From Candidatus Rhodoferax mariagerensis (GTDB lineage: Bacteria > Pseudomonadota > Gammaproteobacteria > Burkholderiales > Burkholderiaceae_C): DNA of 21,319 nucleotides. Positions 1 to 9,558 of this stretch are shown piece after piece; position 1 is the stretch's first letter; each line of letters opens with the position of its first letter. The notes under the pieces were generated by a model. That model made no database searches. It had not been told where the DNA came from and saw nothing but the letters and a program-made list of their open reading frames with translations. The position numbers were made by a program, and so were the translations under genes. The stretch is taken from contig JADKAW010000036.1 of assembly GCA_016719055.1 (NCBI GenBank), positions 1 through 21,319 on the forward strand, written 5' to 3'.

Positions 1-1548
1 ATGCCGCACGCTACCTGATGATCTACCTGGCCATTTGTGGCCGGGGCGGCGTGGATGTACCAGCGCCTACCCACCTCATTTTGCCCAATGAATAAGGCAA
101 CCTTGCCAGTCAACATTCAAGGAAATTCCCGCCAGGCGCGACGGCACCGCAACGCACACGGGCGGTGATGGAGCAAGTGGAAGGCTTTGCTGTATAAAGC
201 AGCCCGAGGTCAAAAACGCCGGTGGCGTGCTCGGCCTCAACTGCCAGGCCAGGGGCAAAACGCCGCGCTGGCGTTTGTGACCCTGAGGAACTGGTCACAG
301 GCGACCTGGGCCGGGCAGCTCGGCGCAAGCCCTGGCTGGACGTTCGCTTTGGCGCGCTGTCTCGGCGTTCGCGACGCATTTTATCTTTCCGCTGGGCCCG
401 CCGCCAATCCCCGAGCTTGGCGCTTCGTCAGGCTTGGCTTTCGGCCTGGGGCTTCCGCGCTGGTGCAGGCCACGAGGCCTTGCTGGCGGCACGGCCGTGC
501 TGGGGCTGGCGGCGCAAACAAGCCCAGGTGCGCCCGGACGGTCTGGAAGACCGCGCCGCAGCTGCAGCTCGACATCGACGCGACAAGGCCAAATGCCGCT
601 GGGTCAGTTTTGACGCCATCAACGCCACCATTTCGACAGCATTGGGGTCAGCTACATGAGAAATGACTTTCCAAACGCGGTCGACTGCAACGCGTGGTGG
701 TGCGTACGATGCGCCAGCACGTATGCAACCTGACGACCTGCTCAAGCTCAACGTGCTCAACAACAAAGGGCAAACGGTGCCGATTGCCGCTTTTGCCAGC
801 ACCCGCTGGGTCAAGGGCGCCATGCAGACGGTGCGCTACAACGGCTACCCGGCCATGCGCATCAGCGGCAGTGCCGCGCCCGGTTACAGCACCGGCGCTG
901 CGCTGAAAGATGGAGCAACTGGCCACCCAACTGCCGCCAGGCTTTGGTTTTGAGTGGACCGGTACTTCGCGCGAAGAAAAGCTGGCCGGCTCGCAAGCGA
1001 TGATTTTGTATGCCTTTGCCATTCTGGCGGTGTTCTTGTGTCTGGCGGCCCTGTATGAGAGCTGGACCATTCCGCTGTCAGTGATTCTGGTGGTGCCACT
1101 CGGCGTGCTGGGCGTGATTGTGGCCACCCTGCTGCTGACTACGCCAACGACGTGTACTTTCAGGTGGGGCTGATCACCGCCATTGGCTTGTCGGCCAAAA
1201 ACGCGATCTTGATCATCGAGTTTGCCAAAGACCTGCAGGCGCAAGGCAAGGCATTGTCGAGTCCGGCGCTGGAAGCGCCCACCTGCGGTTTCTGCCCGAT
1301 TTGATGACCTCAATGGCCTTCACCCTGGGCCGTGCCTTTGGCGCTGGCCTTGCCGGTGGCGCTGGTTCGGCCAGCCAGCGCGCCACGGCACCGGCGTGAT
1401 TGGCGGCATCCTGACCGGCACCACCTGGCCGTGGTGTTTGTGCCCGATCTTTTTGTGGTGGTGCGCAGTCTGTTTCAAAGACAGTGCGCGCCAGCAACTG
1501 GTGCATGCCGAGCAAGCAGCCCACATGGGAGTGCATCCGAATGTCTAA
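1..1548 (+). pseudogene. Decayed RND (AcrB/HAE1-type) multidrug efflux permease, 5' truncated by window edge
   Basis: Pieces of an inner-membrane RND drug/proton antiporter can be read in order on the plus strand but in changing frames. Near position 20 the segment RYLMIYLAI matches the start of a transmembrane helix followed by a remnant of the RLPTSFLPNE-type segment. Around 560-900 come periplasmic porter-domain pieces (DINATIS-like, then DDLLKLNVLNNKGQTVPIAAFA). From 910 to 1173 come porter and transmembrane helices including ALYESWTIPLSVILVVPLG, then LITAIGLSAKNAILIIEFAKD from about 1168, the highly conserved RND helix. The last readable piece ends in HAEQAAHMGVHPNV with TAA at 1546-1548. 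At least eight frame changes are needed, so no full-length product is possible. The family is normally about 1040 residues; only the C-terminal half is in the window. It overlaps the next gene's ATG (1541), the usual layout of an RND permease followed by its outer-membrane factor. Family assignment is firm; substrate cannot be told. Confidence 0.88.
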
Positions 1549-2998
1549 CACTTACAAGACTTTCAGGCCTCTCGCACTCGCCGTACCTGGGCTGGCAGCT
1601 ACCAACATTTGTAGCTGGATGCTCGCTGATGCCCGCCTACAGAGCGCCCCGTCGCCCATCTGACGCCCAATGGCCGGGAGTCAGGCTGTTGCGCCACCAC
1701 TAAGAAATCAATAGCGCTAACCCAATAACGACGTGGGCTGGAAGGACTTTTTTTCTGAGGACACGCTGCGCGACTGATCACCACGGCACTGGCCAACAAA
1801 CCTGACCTGCGTGTTGCCGTGCTCAATATCGAGCAGGCCCGGGCCCAGCTGGGCATCCGGCAGGCCGACCAGTTCCCCACCGTCAACGCGGCGGCCAGCG
1901 GCTCGCGCGCGCCTAACAGTAGCGGCGCCATCAAAAGCAACTACACCGCCGGGCTAATGGTCACGCCTATGCGAGATCGATTTTTTGGCCGGGTTGCCAG
2001 CCTGAAAGAGCAGGCCCCTGGGCCAGTATCTGGCAACGGCCGAGGCCGCGCAAACCGCCCAGATCAGCTTGATGGCCACCGTGGCGCAAAGCTGGCTGAA
2101 CCTGCTGGCCGATGAAGAACTGCTGGCGGTATCACGCCAAACACTGGACTCACGCACCGATTCGCTCAAGCTCACCGAGCTCAAGCTGAAGCACGGTGCC
2201 GCATCCGAGCTGGACCACCATCTGGCGCAAACGCTGCTGGAAAGCACCCGTGTGACGCTGGCCCAGCAGGAAAGACAGCGCGCGCTGGACGAAAACGCCC
2301 TGGTGCTGTTGCTGGGCCAACCCTTGAGTGAGGCCAATCGTGCGCAGCTGACGCAGACAAGCTTGAATCAGCTGAGCTTTGCCGAATTGCCTGCCGGATT
2401 GCCATCCGACCTGCTGATACGCCGCCCCGACATCCGCCAGGCCGAACAACTGCTGATAGCCAGCAATGCCAACATTGGCGCAGCCCGCGCGGCCTTCTTC
2501 CCGCGCATCAGCCTGACAGCCGGTGTCGGGTCTGCCAGCAGCGCGCTCGACAAGCTGTTCAGGACGACGCTCGTGGGGCTGGACGCTGGCACCGCAGCTG
2601 GTGCTGCCTATTTTTGATCTGCCGGACGCAATCAGGCCAATCTGGACGCGTCCAAAGTGGGCCGCGACATTGCCGTGGCGCAGTATGAAAAAGCCATCCA
2701 GAACGCCTTTCGCGAAGTGGCCGATGCCTTGGGCCAGCCGCGGCACCTGGGGTATCAATGGCAGGCCAGCCAGGCCCTGCTGACGGCTGAAAGCGCGCGC
2801 AGCCGCTTGACACAACTGCGCCTGGACAACGGTGCGGCCAGCCAACTGGAGTGGCTCGACGCCCGGCGCAGCCTGTTTGCTGCGCAACAAGCCGCCGTGC
2901 AAACCCGGCTGGCGGTGCTGCAAAACCAGATTGCGATGTTCAAGACGCTGGGCGGTGGCAGCGTTGCGCCAGCCCTGGAGCCTGTGGTCGTGAGGTGA
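1541..2998 (+). pseudogene. Decayed NodT/OprM-type outer-membrane efflux lipoprotein
   Basis: This is the outer-membrane channel partner of the RND pump, starting at an ATG that overlaps the end of the permease gene. The start MSNTYKTFRPLALAV reads as a signal peptide. After a frame change a lipobox-like GCSLMPAY appears near 1620, as expected for OprM-like lipoproteins. Frames then shift repeatedly through about 2070. A clean stretch from 2069 to about 2570 carries VAQSWLNLLADEELL, long alpha-helical hairpin sequence, and the family's signature LLIRRPDIRQAEQLLIASNANIGAARAAFFPRISLT. Three further indels follow: one near 2563-2572 where the second copy reads KDGSWGW, a two-base insertion near 2617, and a compensating pair near 2730-2750. 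The end IAMFKTLGGG and TGA at 2996-2998 are normal. Its 3' half is repeated nearly identically at 9559-10195, where the frame is open. Full length would be about 480 residues. Confidence 0.9.
2335..2974 (+). repeat. Direct repeat copy 1 (3' half of efflux lipoprotein gene)
   Basis: This block matches 9559-10195 in the same orientation. Identity starts at CAATCGTGCGCAGCTGACGC and ends just after GTTGCGCCAGCC. This copy is three bases longer, owing to indels that destroy its reading frame, and it shows scattered substitutions. Flanking sequence differs completely on both sides between the copies. Confidence 0.95.
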
Positions 2999-3159
2999 AT
3001 CACCTTGGCGCAGGCCAGGCAAGCGCCATGTATCTGCTATCAGGTCTGCAGCTTCTTTCGACCTTTTTACAGGGTTTGAGGTCAATTTGGCCGTCATCCC
3101 GGCGAATTAGAGGCAACCACAAAAGGAAACAGGTTGATCTGCACTAGCAGACTTAGCTT

Positions 3160-3183
3160 TGTCATGCAGATGACACCTACAAT
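3160..3183 (+). promoter_or_regulatory. Palindrome and possible -10 upstream of the solute-binding lipoprotein gene
   Basis: The sequence TGTCAT-GCAG-ATGACA (3160-3175) is a perfect inverted repeat with a four-base spacer. It is followed two bases later by TACAAT (3178-3183), one mismatch from a sigma-70 -10 box, 57 bases before the ATG at 3241. The extended form TTGTCATGCAGATGACAC also resembles a PhoB box in outline, but only one half-site fits well. No convincing -35 is seen. A good ribosome binding site (AAAGGAAAC) precedes the ATG. The regulatory role is inferred. Confidence 0.3.
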
Positions 3184-3240
3184 TCCTTTAACTTTCAGCG
3201 GGTTTTTACGAACAACTGATCGCCAAACAAAGGAAACGCC

Positions 3241-4715
3241 ATGAAGCTGCTGACATCTACCGTGTTGAGTCTGGTTATTTTGGCCGCTTGCGGCGACAAG
3301 CCCGAAGCCACTGTGCCCAAGCCGGTGGCCCGGCCGTTTGAAGGCCAATCCATTTCGGTCATCGTTCCGACCCTGGATGCCCGCTTGATTCGCGGCCCGA
3401 TTCTCGACGAGGTGGCAGGGTTCGAGGCCCGCACCGGGGCCAAAGTGCGGGTGTTGACCCCAGGCTGGAGCGAGACCATCGAAAAAATCGACCAGTCGCT
3501 CAAGTCTCCCGATGCCAACTTTGACATCTATGTGGCCATTTCGATGTGGAGCGGCACGCTGCTCAGCGGCGACTACATTGCGCCGGTGCCCGAGGCCATC
3601 AAGCAAAGATCGACTGGGACGACGTGCTGCCAATATATCGCAACACCGTGCTGTCATGGAATAACATCGCCTACGGCCTGCCTTATGACGGCGATTGCAT
3701 CAACCTGTATTACCGCAAAGACCTGATGCCAACCCCGATTACCAGGCCAGGTTCAAAAAGAAATACCACTACGAACTGGCCGTGCCCACAACCTGGAAAG
3801 CCTACCGCGATGTGGCGGAATTCTTCACCGGCTGGGACTGGAATGGTGATGGCAAGCCTGACTACGGCATTGCCGGCAACCGCGTCAAGGGTGACATCTC
3901 GATGCTGCAGTTTTTTGCCCAGGCCGCCGCTTTGCCAAGCACCCCGACGATCCGGCCTACTATTTCGACCCCGACACGCTCAAGCCCCGCATCAACAACC
4001 CCGGCTTTGTGCGCGGGCTGGGCATCTGGATCGATACGCTCAAGTTTGGCCCGCCCGGCATGGCCAATTTTGCTGGCCATGACGTGCGCAACAGCTTTGT
4101 CTCCGGCCAGACCGCCATGGCCATTGATTGGGCCGACATGGGCGTGCACGCGGTTAACTCACCGGCCTCGGTGATCAAAGACAAAATCGGCTACGCCCAG
4201 CTTCCCGGCAGCACCGAAGTCTTCAACAGCCTGACCCACCAATGGGACAAACGGGCCAACAAGGTGTCGTCGATCAGTGGCAACTGGACATTTTTTGTCA
4301 GCAAGGCTTCAAAAAACAAGGCATTGGCGTTTGAATTTGCCGCCCACATGACCTCCAAGGAGCTGACCAAGAAAATGACCGCCATAAAGCGGCACGGCGG
4401 TCAACCCCTCGCGCATGTCGCACTTTGACAACCCCGAGGCCTGGAACCAGTCGGGCTTTAGCACGGAATCGGCCGAAGGCCTATCTGGCGACATCCCCTG
4501 TCGCTGTCCAACCCCAACGTGCCAATACGACATCATGATTCCGGGGGCCAGCGAGTACTACTGGTGCTCGACGGCTTCGGTGGCGAGCGCCGTTAGTGGC
4601 GAACTCAAACCGACAAGGCGCTCGATCTGGCCGCCGCCGACTGGAAAAATCACCGACCGCCTGGGTCTCGACCAACAAACCGCGTTCTACCGGGCTTCCT
4701 GAACGTCGGCAAATA
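3241..4715 (+). pseudogene. Frameshifted family 1 ABC-type extracellular solute-binding lipoprotein
   Basis: The start MKLLTSTVLSLVILAACGDK is a lipoprotein signal peptide with lipobox LAAC (Cys17), so the product would be tethered on the periplasmic side. The body is a sugar/polyol-type solute-binding protein (SBP_bac_1/8-like): SISVIVPTLDARLIRGPILDEV, ARTGAKVRVLTPGWSE, NNIAYGLPYDGDCINLYYRKDL, PTTWKAYRDVAEFFTGWDWNGDG, GQTAMAIDWADMG, and near the end YDIMIPGASEYYW. These appear in order but in shifting frames, with breaks near 3605, 3725, 3935, 4385, 4480 and 4575. Readable sequence ends with FLNVGK and TAG at 4713-4715. No ABC permease or ATPase lies nearby; the next gene is a membrane histidine kinase, so its likely original job was ligand presentation to that sensor rather than uptake. 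That functional link is inference. The ligand is unknown. Confidence 0.85.
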
Positions 4716-4729
4716 GCCGGACCCCTGCC

Positions 4730-7594
4730 TTGCGCCTGGCCAATTTGAGCATCCGCAGCCTGTCGCTCTATGGGTTAGGGCTGCTCATTGTTGGCGCGCT
4801 GATCAGCGGCGCGGCGGTGGCTTACCTGGTTTTTGACTACAGCGCTGTGGTGGCCCGCCAGCGCACGGTGGACGATGCCTACAAGTCGGTACTGGCTCTC
4901 AAATTTCATACTGAGCGGCTGCTCTCGACCCCCGAGCTGAGCCGTCAGCGCCAGCATTGGCGCGACTCGGTGACCGAGTTTGAAACCCGGCTAAAAGGGC
5001 TACAAAGTGCCGCGCCGGCCGAGATGAGCGCCCTGGAGCAAGCCTGGAAGGCAGCGCGGCTTGAGGTTGACGACATCAGCCGCCAGTTTTCCAACCCGGT
5101 TTTCAGTGATGCCAGTCTGATGGAAAAATCGCTGCTGCGCCGCTTTGGCGAGGGCCTCAACGCCAACGAGTCCGGCAACTACTACGTGGCCGTGCGCACG
5201 CTGGTCAACGCAATTGATTTTTTGCAACAACGGCAAACTTTCTTGCTCGACGACCTCAAGCAGCTCAATGACCGCATTCACAGCGAGAGCGACCGCCGCT
5301 TGTTGCGCATTGGTCAACTGCTGATGCTGGTGGCGCTGCTGTCATTTTTGAGCCTGGCGCTACTTGCAGCTGCCATGGTTTACTTGAGCGGTCGTATTGA
5401 ACGCCAGTTGCTTGACAGCAAAAGCCATCTGAGCGGTGCGCTTGACAAGCTCGAATTCGATCAAGTTCAGTTGCGCACCCTGGTGGCAACCATTCCGGCA
5501 CTGGTCTGGCTCAAAGACGCGCAGGGTGGCTACCTGGCCTGCAACCCGCGCTTTGAGCTATTTTTTGGGGCTGGCGAAGCGCAGATTCTGGGAAAGACCG
5601 ACTACGATTTTGTTGACCAGGCCAGCGCCGACTTCTTTCGCAAAAACGACCAGGCCGCCGAAACCGCGGGCCACACCACCGTCAACGAAGAATGGCTCGA
5701 CTTCAAGGGCAATGGCTACCGGGGCCTGTTCGAGACCAGCAAAACTCCGATGCGCTCATCCGATGGTCGGCTGATTGGGGTGCTGGGCATGGCCCATGAC
5801 ATCACAGAGCGGCGCAGCATTCAGGACGAGCTGATGCGCCACCGCGCCCACCTGGAGGAACTGGTGCAAGCCCGCACCGCCGAGCTGGCCGATGCCAAGC
5901 TGGCAGCCGAGCAGGCCAACCGGGCCAAGAGCGCTTTTCTGGCCAACATGAGTCACGAAATTCGCACGCCGCTGAACGCCATCATCGGCTTGACCTATTC
6001 GCTGCGCCGCGACGCCGTGCTGCAGCGCCAGATCGAACAGCTCGACCAGGTCAAGCAATCAGCCCAGCACCTGCTGGGGGTGATCAACGACATCCTTGAT
6101 TTCTCCAAGATTGAGGCTGGGCGAATGACACTGGAGTCGGTTGATTTTGAGCTGGAGTCGGTGTTTCAGACTGTGTACAACATGATTGCCAGCGCGGCGG
6201 CCAGCAAGAGTCTTGAAGTTGTCATTGATATTGACCCCGATTTGCCACGTCTGCTGCAAGGCGACCGCACGCGGCTGGGGCAGATCTTGATCAACTTTGC
6301 AGGCAATGCAGTCAAGTTCACCGAACGCGGCTATATTCTCCTGCTGGCCCGACAAGCTGGCGCGAGTGCAAACCAGATCCTGGTGCATTTCGAGGTACAA
6401 GACAGCGGCATCGGCTTGTCGCCAGAGCAACAAGGGCGGCTGTTTCAAGCGTTTGAGCAGGGTGACGCTTCCACCACCCGTAAATTTGGCGGCACCGGGC
6501 TGGGGCTGGCCATCTGCCGTCGCCTGGCTGAACTGATGGGCGGCCAGGCGCACGTGCATAGCGCGCCAGGCCAAGGCAGCCGTTTCTGCCTGGACGTGCC
6601 GCTGAGCCTGCCTGCCTATCTGCCTACCGACCCGCCTGAGCCAACCGCGCTTGTTACCGCCAGGTGTGGAAGTGCTCGCCCGCAGCGGATTCTGGTGGTG
6701 GACGACCAGGCGCAAACCCGTAGCGTGCTGGAGCGCATGTTGCAAGGCTTTGGCCTGCAACCGGTCACCGCCAGCAGTGGCTCGCAGGCGTTGGAGCAAC
6801 TGTCCGAGGCCGCCGTGCAGGCCAAGCCATTTGACCTGGTATTGCTGGATGCGCTGATGCCCGGTGACAACGGTATGGCCACCGTGCAGCGCCTGCATGA
6901 GGCGGCGGCCGCGTCTGCGCCAAAAATCATCCTGATGCTCAGCCACAGTGCCGAGCCGCCCCACGCGCTGCTGCAACAGGGCGCGGTGCACAGCATCTTG
7001 CACAAGCCAGTGACATCCTCGGCGCTGTTTGATACGCTGGCTAACGTCATCAGCGGGCAGCCGATGCGCCAGCGTCCAGCACCGGGCAGCATCAGCCTGC
7101 ACCAGCCACAATTCATCGGTCGGCGCATCCTGCTGGCCGAAGACAACCCGATCAATCAGGTGGTGGCGCTCGACTTGCTGCACGACATGGGACTAATCGT
7201 GGAACTGGCGCAAGACGGCGAGCAGGCCGTCAACATGGCGCGCGCCAGTACCTACGACCTGATTCTGATGGACGTGCAAATGCCCAGAGTAGACGGCTTG
7301 GAGGCCACCCGCGCCATCCGCAGCCTGCCAGGACGCGAGCAGGTGCCGGTGCTGGCCATGACAGCCAACGTGTTTGACGAAGACCGGCAAGCGTGCCTGG
7401 CCGCCGGCATGAACGACCACGTGGCCAAACCGATTGACCCGGAGGCTCTGGTCAGAGCCCTGCTGCGCTGGCTGCCAGACAATATTGCTGCCGCAATGCC
7501 AACACAAGCCCAAGCCTGGGTTGAAGCCGGGCCTCCCAGCCCTTCAGCGCCAGACCCGCAGGAAGCCGCGAAGCTGCAGTTACTGCGCGATTGA
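4730..7594 (+). CDS. Hybrid sensor histidine kinase (TM-PAS-HisKA-HATPase-REC-REC)
   Basis: This is an inner-membrane sensor kinase of 954 residues read from a TTG at 4730. Domains in order: transmembrane helix about 11-35, a mainly helical periplasmic segment about 40-190, a second helix about 192-220, and a PAS/PAC domain about 245-365 (LVATIPALVWLKD to GMAHDITERR). A coiled linker about 370-400 follows. HisKA has the phosphorylated His409 in SHEIRTPLNAIIG. The HATPase has N-box NFAGNAVKF (522-530), DSGIG (558-562) and GGTGLGLAI (587-595). Receiver 1 has VDDQ at 657-660 and Asp707; receiver 2 has AEDN at 803-806, Asp848 and Lys900. The frame ends at a TGA (7592-7594) that separates it from an HPt domain continuing one frame over, so the ancestral protein was a BarA/ArcB-like tripartite phosphorelay kinase. 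The open frame of 2.9 kb contrasts with the shattered genes upstream. The periplasmic part has no recognisable ligand pocket, in keeping with a partner binding protein. Confidence 0.93.
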   Translation: MRLANLSIRSLSLYGLGLLIVGALISGAAVAYLVFDYSAVVARQRTVDDAYKSVLALKFHTERLLSTPELSRQRQHWRDSVTEFETRLKGLQSAAPAEMSALEQAWKAARLEVDDISRQFSNPVFSDASLMEKSLLRRFGEGLNANESGNYYVAVRTLVNAIDFLQQRQTFLLDDLKQLNDRIHSESDRRLLRIGQLLMLVALLSFLSLALLAAAMVYLSGRIERQLLDSKSHLSGALDKLEFDQVQLRTLVATIPALVWLKDAQGGYLACNPRFELFFGAGEAQILGKTDYDFVDQASADFFRKNDQAAETAGHTTVNEEWLDFKGNGYRGLFETSKTPMRSSDGRLIGVLGMAHDITERRSIQDELMRHRAHLEELVQARTAELADAKLAAEQANRAKSAFLANMSHEIRTPLNAIIGLTYSLRRDAVLQRQIEQLDQVKQSAQHLLGVINDILDFSKIEAGRMTLESVDFELESVFQTVYNMIASAAASKSLEVVIDIDPDLPRLLQGDRTRLGQILINFAGNAVKFTERGYILLLARQAGASANQILVHFEVQDSGIGLSPEQQGRLFQAFEQGDASTTRKFGGTGLGLAICRRLAELMGGQAHVHSAPGQGSRFCLDVPLSLPAYLPTDPPEPTALVTARCGSARPQRILVVDDQAQTRSVLERMLQGFGLQPVTASSGSQALEQLSEAAVQAKPFDLVLLDALMPGDNGMATVQRLHEAAAASAPKIILMLSHSAEPPHALLQQGAVHSILHKPVTSSALFDTLANVISGQPMRQRPAPGSISLHQPQFIGRRILLAEDNPINQVVALDLLHDMGLIVELAQDGEQAVNMARASTYDLILMDVQMPRVDGLEATRAIRSLPGREQVPVLAMTANVFDEDRQACLAAGMNDHVAKPIDPEALVRALLRWLPDNIAAAMPTQAQAWVEAGPPSPSAPDPQEAAKLQLLRD

Positions 7595-8168
7595 CGGCCT
7601 TGAGGTCGACACTGCGCTGCATCTGGTACGCGGCAATGTGGCCACTTACCTGCGCGTTTTGTCACTGTTTGTGGACGGCCACGCTGACGACCCGACGCGG
7701 CTGCAGGCACACGTGGCCCAGCACGAGTTGCGCGATGCACAGCGGCTGGCCCACACGCTCAAGGGCAGTGCCGGCAACGTGGGCGTGGTGTCGATCCAGC
7801 GCTGCGCTGCGGCTATCGAGCAGGCTTTGCAAAACCAATCCAACGATGCCTTTGACCAGGCACTGGCCCGGTTGTCGGTCGAGTTGCCAGCGTTTATGAC
7901 CGGCGTACGCAGCGCACTGACCAGCCTGCCGGCGGCCAGGATCACGACAACCGCCCTGGCACCGCAGAATGAGGCCCAACGCATGCAGCGCGTTGCCAAC
8001 TTGCGCGCGCTGCTGCAGGCCTCAGACATGGATGCCAGGCGCTACTTTGAACAAGATCAGGCGCTCTTGAGTGACATTCTGGGCGCACAAGTCGCCGCCG
8101 ATCTGGGAAAATACCTGTCCGAGTTTTTGTTTGAAGAAGCGCTTGCGCTGCTGGACCGCCCAAAATGA
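7587..8168 (+). pseudogene. HPt domain split from the hybrid kinase by a frameshift
   Basis: Directly after the kinase stop the next frame reads IDGLEVDTALHLVRGNVATY and then AHTLKGSAGNVG, the HPt signature; the phosphorylatable His codon is at 7752-7754. The C-terminal part (to RPK, TGA 8166-8168) is helical and unremarkable. There is no good start codon or ribosome binding site at the head of this piece, and moving one base near 7586-7592 joins it in frame to the kinase. It is therefore best read as the C-terminus of one 1140-residue phosphorelay kinase. Its stop overlaps the ATG of the response regulator gene (ATGA), showing that the original genes were translationally coupled. Whether the split is a mutation or a sequence error cannot be told here. 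Confidence 0.8.
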
Positions 8169-8755
8169 ACACCTCCCCTGTTGTGCTGGTGGTTGATGAC
8201 CAACCCGAGAACCTTGCCATTCTGGGTGAGTTGCTGCAAACCCGCTACCGCGTCAAAGTAGCCAACTCGGGTGAGCGAGCGCTGCGCGTGGCCGCTGCGC
8301 AGCCTCTGCCCGACCTGATCTTGCTCGACGTGATGATGCCCGGCCTGGATGGCTATCAGGTGCTAGCGCAGTTGCGCGCCAACCCGCTGACGCACCACAT
8401 ACCAGTCATTTTTGTCACCGCCCGCGACAGCGCCATCGACGAGGAAATTGGCCTGCAGCTCGGTGCTGCTGACTACATCACCAAACCCGTCAAGCCGATG
8501 GTGGCGTTGGCCCGGGTCAAAACCCAGATAGAAAACAAGCGCGCCCGTGACTGGCTCAGTGATCAAAACACCTTTCTGGAAGCCGAAGTGCTGCGCCGCA
8601 TGCGCAACAACGAACTGGTGCAAAACGCCAGCCTGCATGCGCTGGCCATTCTGGCCGAAACCCGCGACACCGACACCGGCCTGCACAACCATCGCACCCA
8701 GGCCTATGTGGAAGTGCTGGCGAGCCTTGCGTCAAGATGCCGCTTACCAGGCTGA
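8165..8755 (+). CDS. Response regulator receiver half of a REC/HD-GYP protein (frameshifted)
   Basis: The start ATG overlaps the HPt stop codon. The receiver domain occupies about residues 5-125: acidic pair in VVDDQPEN, phosphoacceptor Asp in LILLDVMMPGLDGYQ, Thr in VIFVTAR, and Lys in DYITKPV. A coiled stretch (IENKRARDWLSDQNTFLEAEVLRRM) leads to the first part of an HD-GYP domain (HALAILAETRDTDTGLHNHRTQAYVEVLA). The frame then fails near 8733 and ends at 8755, while the other frame carries on with the rest of the HD-GYP domain. In family members the receiver is the kinase target and the second domain degrades cyclic di-GMP. The truncated half could only be a phospho-sink. Confidence 0.88.
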   Translation: MNTSPVVLVVDDQPENLAILGELLQTRYRVKVANSGERALRVAAAQPLPDLILLDVMMPGLDGYQVLAQLRANPLTHHIPVIFVTARDSAIDEEIGLQLGAADYITKPVKPMVALARVKTQIENKRARDWLSDQNTFLEAEVLRRMRNNELVQNASLHALAILAETRDTDTGLHNHRTQAYVEVLASLASRCRLPG

Positions 8756-9284
8756 ACTGGCCGACGACAAGCTCAAGCTGATCGTGCAGGCCGCACCGCT
8801 GCACGACATTGGCAAGGTGGGCATTGCGGACCACATTCTGCGCAAACCGGGCAGTCTCACCCCGGAAGAATTTGCCATCATCAAAACCCACAGCCGCATT
8901 GGTGGCGATGCAATAGCGCTGGCGATCCAGCGCGTCAAGGAGGCCGACCATTCAAGCTACCCGGTGGACGGCTACCCGCTGGCGTTTCTGGACGTGGCAC
9001 GCCAGATTGCCATGTGGCACCACGAGCGCTGGGACGGCGGCGGCTACCCCGACGGCCTGGCCGGCCCGGCCATTCCGCTGGCTGCACGCATCATGGCGCT
9101 GGCTGATGTATTTGACGTGGTGACCACCAAGCGCGTCTACAAGCAAGCCCAGCCCGTCAGCCACGCCATCAGCACCATCGCGCAAGAGCGTGGCTCGCAA
9201 TTTGACCCGACGCTGGTCGAAGTGTTCATCAGCCTGCGCCCAGAGCTTGAAGCCATCGCCTTGCGCCTCGCGGATACAGGCTGA
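8706..9284 (+). CDS. HD-GYP domain half of the response regulator (c-di-GMP phosphodiesterase)
   Basis: From about 8733 this frame continues the protein begun at 8165: LRQDAAYQAELADDKLKLIVQAAPLHDIGKVGI, then KPGSLTPEEFAIIKTHSRIGGDAI, HHERWDGGGYPDGLAG and ARIMALADVFDVVTTKRVYK. These hold the HD pair (LHDIGK), the GYP motif (GGGYPDGL) and the other metal ligands of HD-GYP phosphodiesterases, which cleave c-di-GMP to pGpG or GMP. The frame ends LADTG with TGA at 9282-9284. The start given is only the nearest in-frame ATG and has no good ribosome binding site. The natural product was almost certainly one REC-HD-GYP protein of about 370 residues, broken by a single base near 8733. Confidence 0.85.
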   Translation: MWKCWRALRQDAAYQAELADDKLKLIVQAAPLHDIGKVGIADHILRKPGSLTPEEFAIIKTHSRIGGDAIALAIQRVKEADHSSYPVDGYPLAFLDVARQIAMWHHERWDGGGYPDGLAGPAIPLAARIMALADVFDVVTTKRVYKQAQPVSHAISTIAQERGSQFDPTLVEVFISLRPELEAIALRLADTG

Positions 9285-9558
9285 TCGCCCCCGATCTGGA
9301 CATTGCCGACCCGGACGACAAGCAGGCCGTGCACCAGGCCAAGCGTTTACGCAGTTTGCCTATTGGCTTGCTGGAAAATGGCTTCAACCTGATCGCCAGC
9401 CTGCCTGCTGACGTGTTTCTAACCGAGCGCACTTCCCAGTTGCAGCCCGACATGATCGTCGTGGATGCCGAGAGTGATGCACAAGACGCGCGGGAGCATG
9501 CGGTGATGGCCACCCGCGACGAGCGCCGCCCCATCGTCATGTCCACCAATGATGACGA
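9272..9558 (+). pseudogene. nasT: Internal fragment of a NasT-like ANTAR response regulator
   Basis: After the HD-GYP end, a frame reads RSLPIGLLENGFNLIASLPADVFL, then LQPDMIVVDAESDAQDAREHAVMATRDERRPIVM. This is the pseudo-receiver part of NasT-type nitrate-assimilation antiterminators. The order GLLENGFN, Asp in IVVDAESDA, and RDERRPIVM is characteristic of the family. Sequence stops being NasT-like at NDDDN (9558), exactly where the repeated efflux-lipoprotein block begins. The C-terminal ANTAR RNA-binding domain is therefore missing, and the N-terminus is also not clearly preserved. The fragment shows that the junction at 9558/9559 is a recombination breakpoint. Function is lost. Assignment is by recalled family resemblance. 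Confidence 0.6.

Noticed and set aside
2150..3097. Minus-strand open frame of 315 codons opposite the efflux lipoprotein
   Set aside because: It mirrors the GC-rich lipoprotein sequence, and a similar shadow occurs opposite the repeat at 9419-10270; no independent evidence of coding.
3241..4715. Glycerol-3-phosphate binding protein (UgpB) identity prompted by the pho-box-like palindrome
   Set aside because: No UgpB-specific motif could be confirmed in the broken frames and no ugp transporter genes are present.
6059..7183. Minus-strand open frame of 374 codons opposite the kinase
   Set aside because: It is the antisense shadow of well-conserved HisKA, HATPase and receiver domains; its own translation is Gln/His-rich and shows no family.
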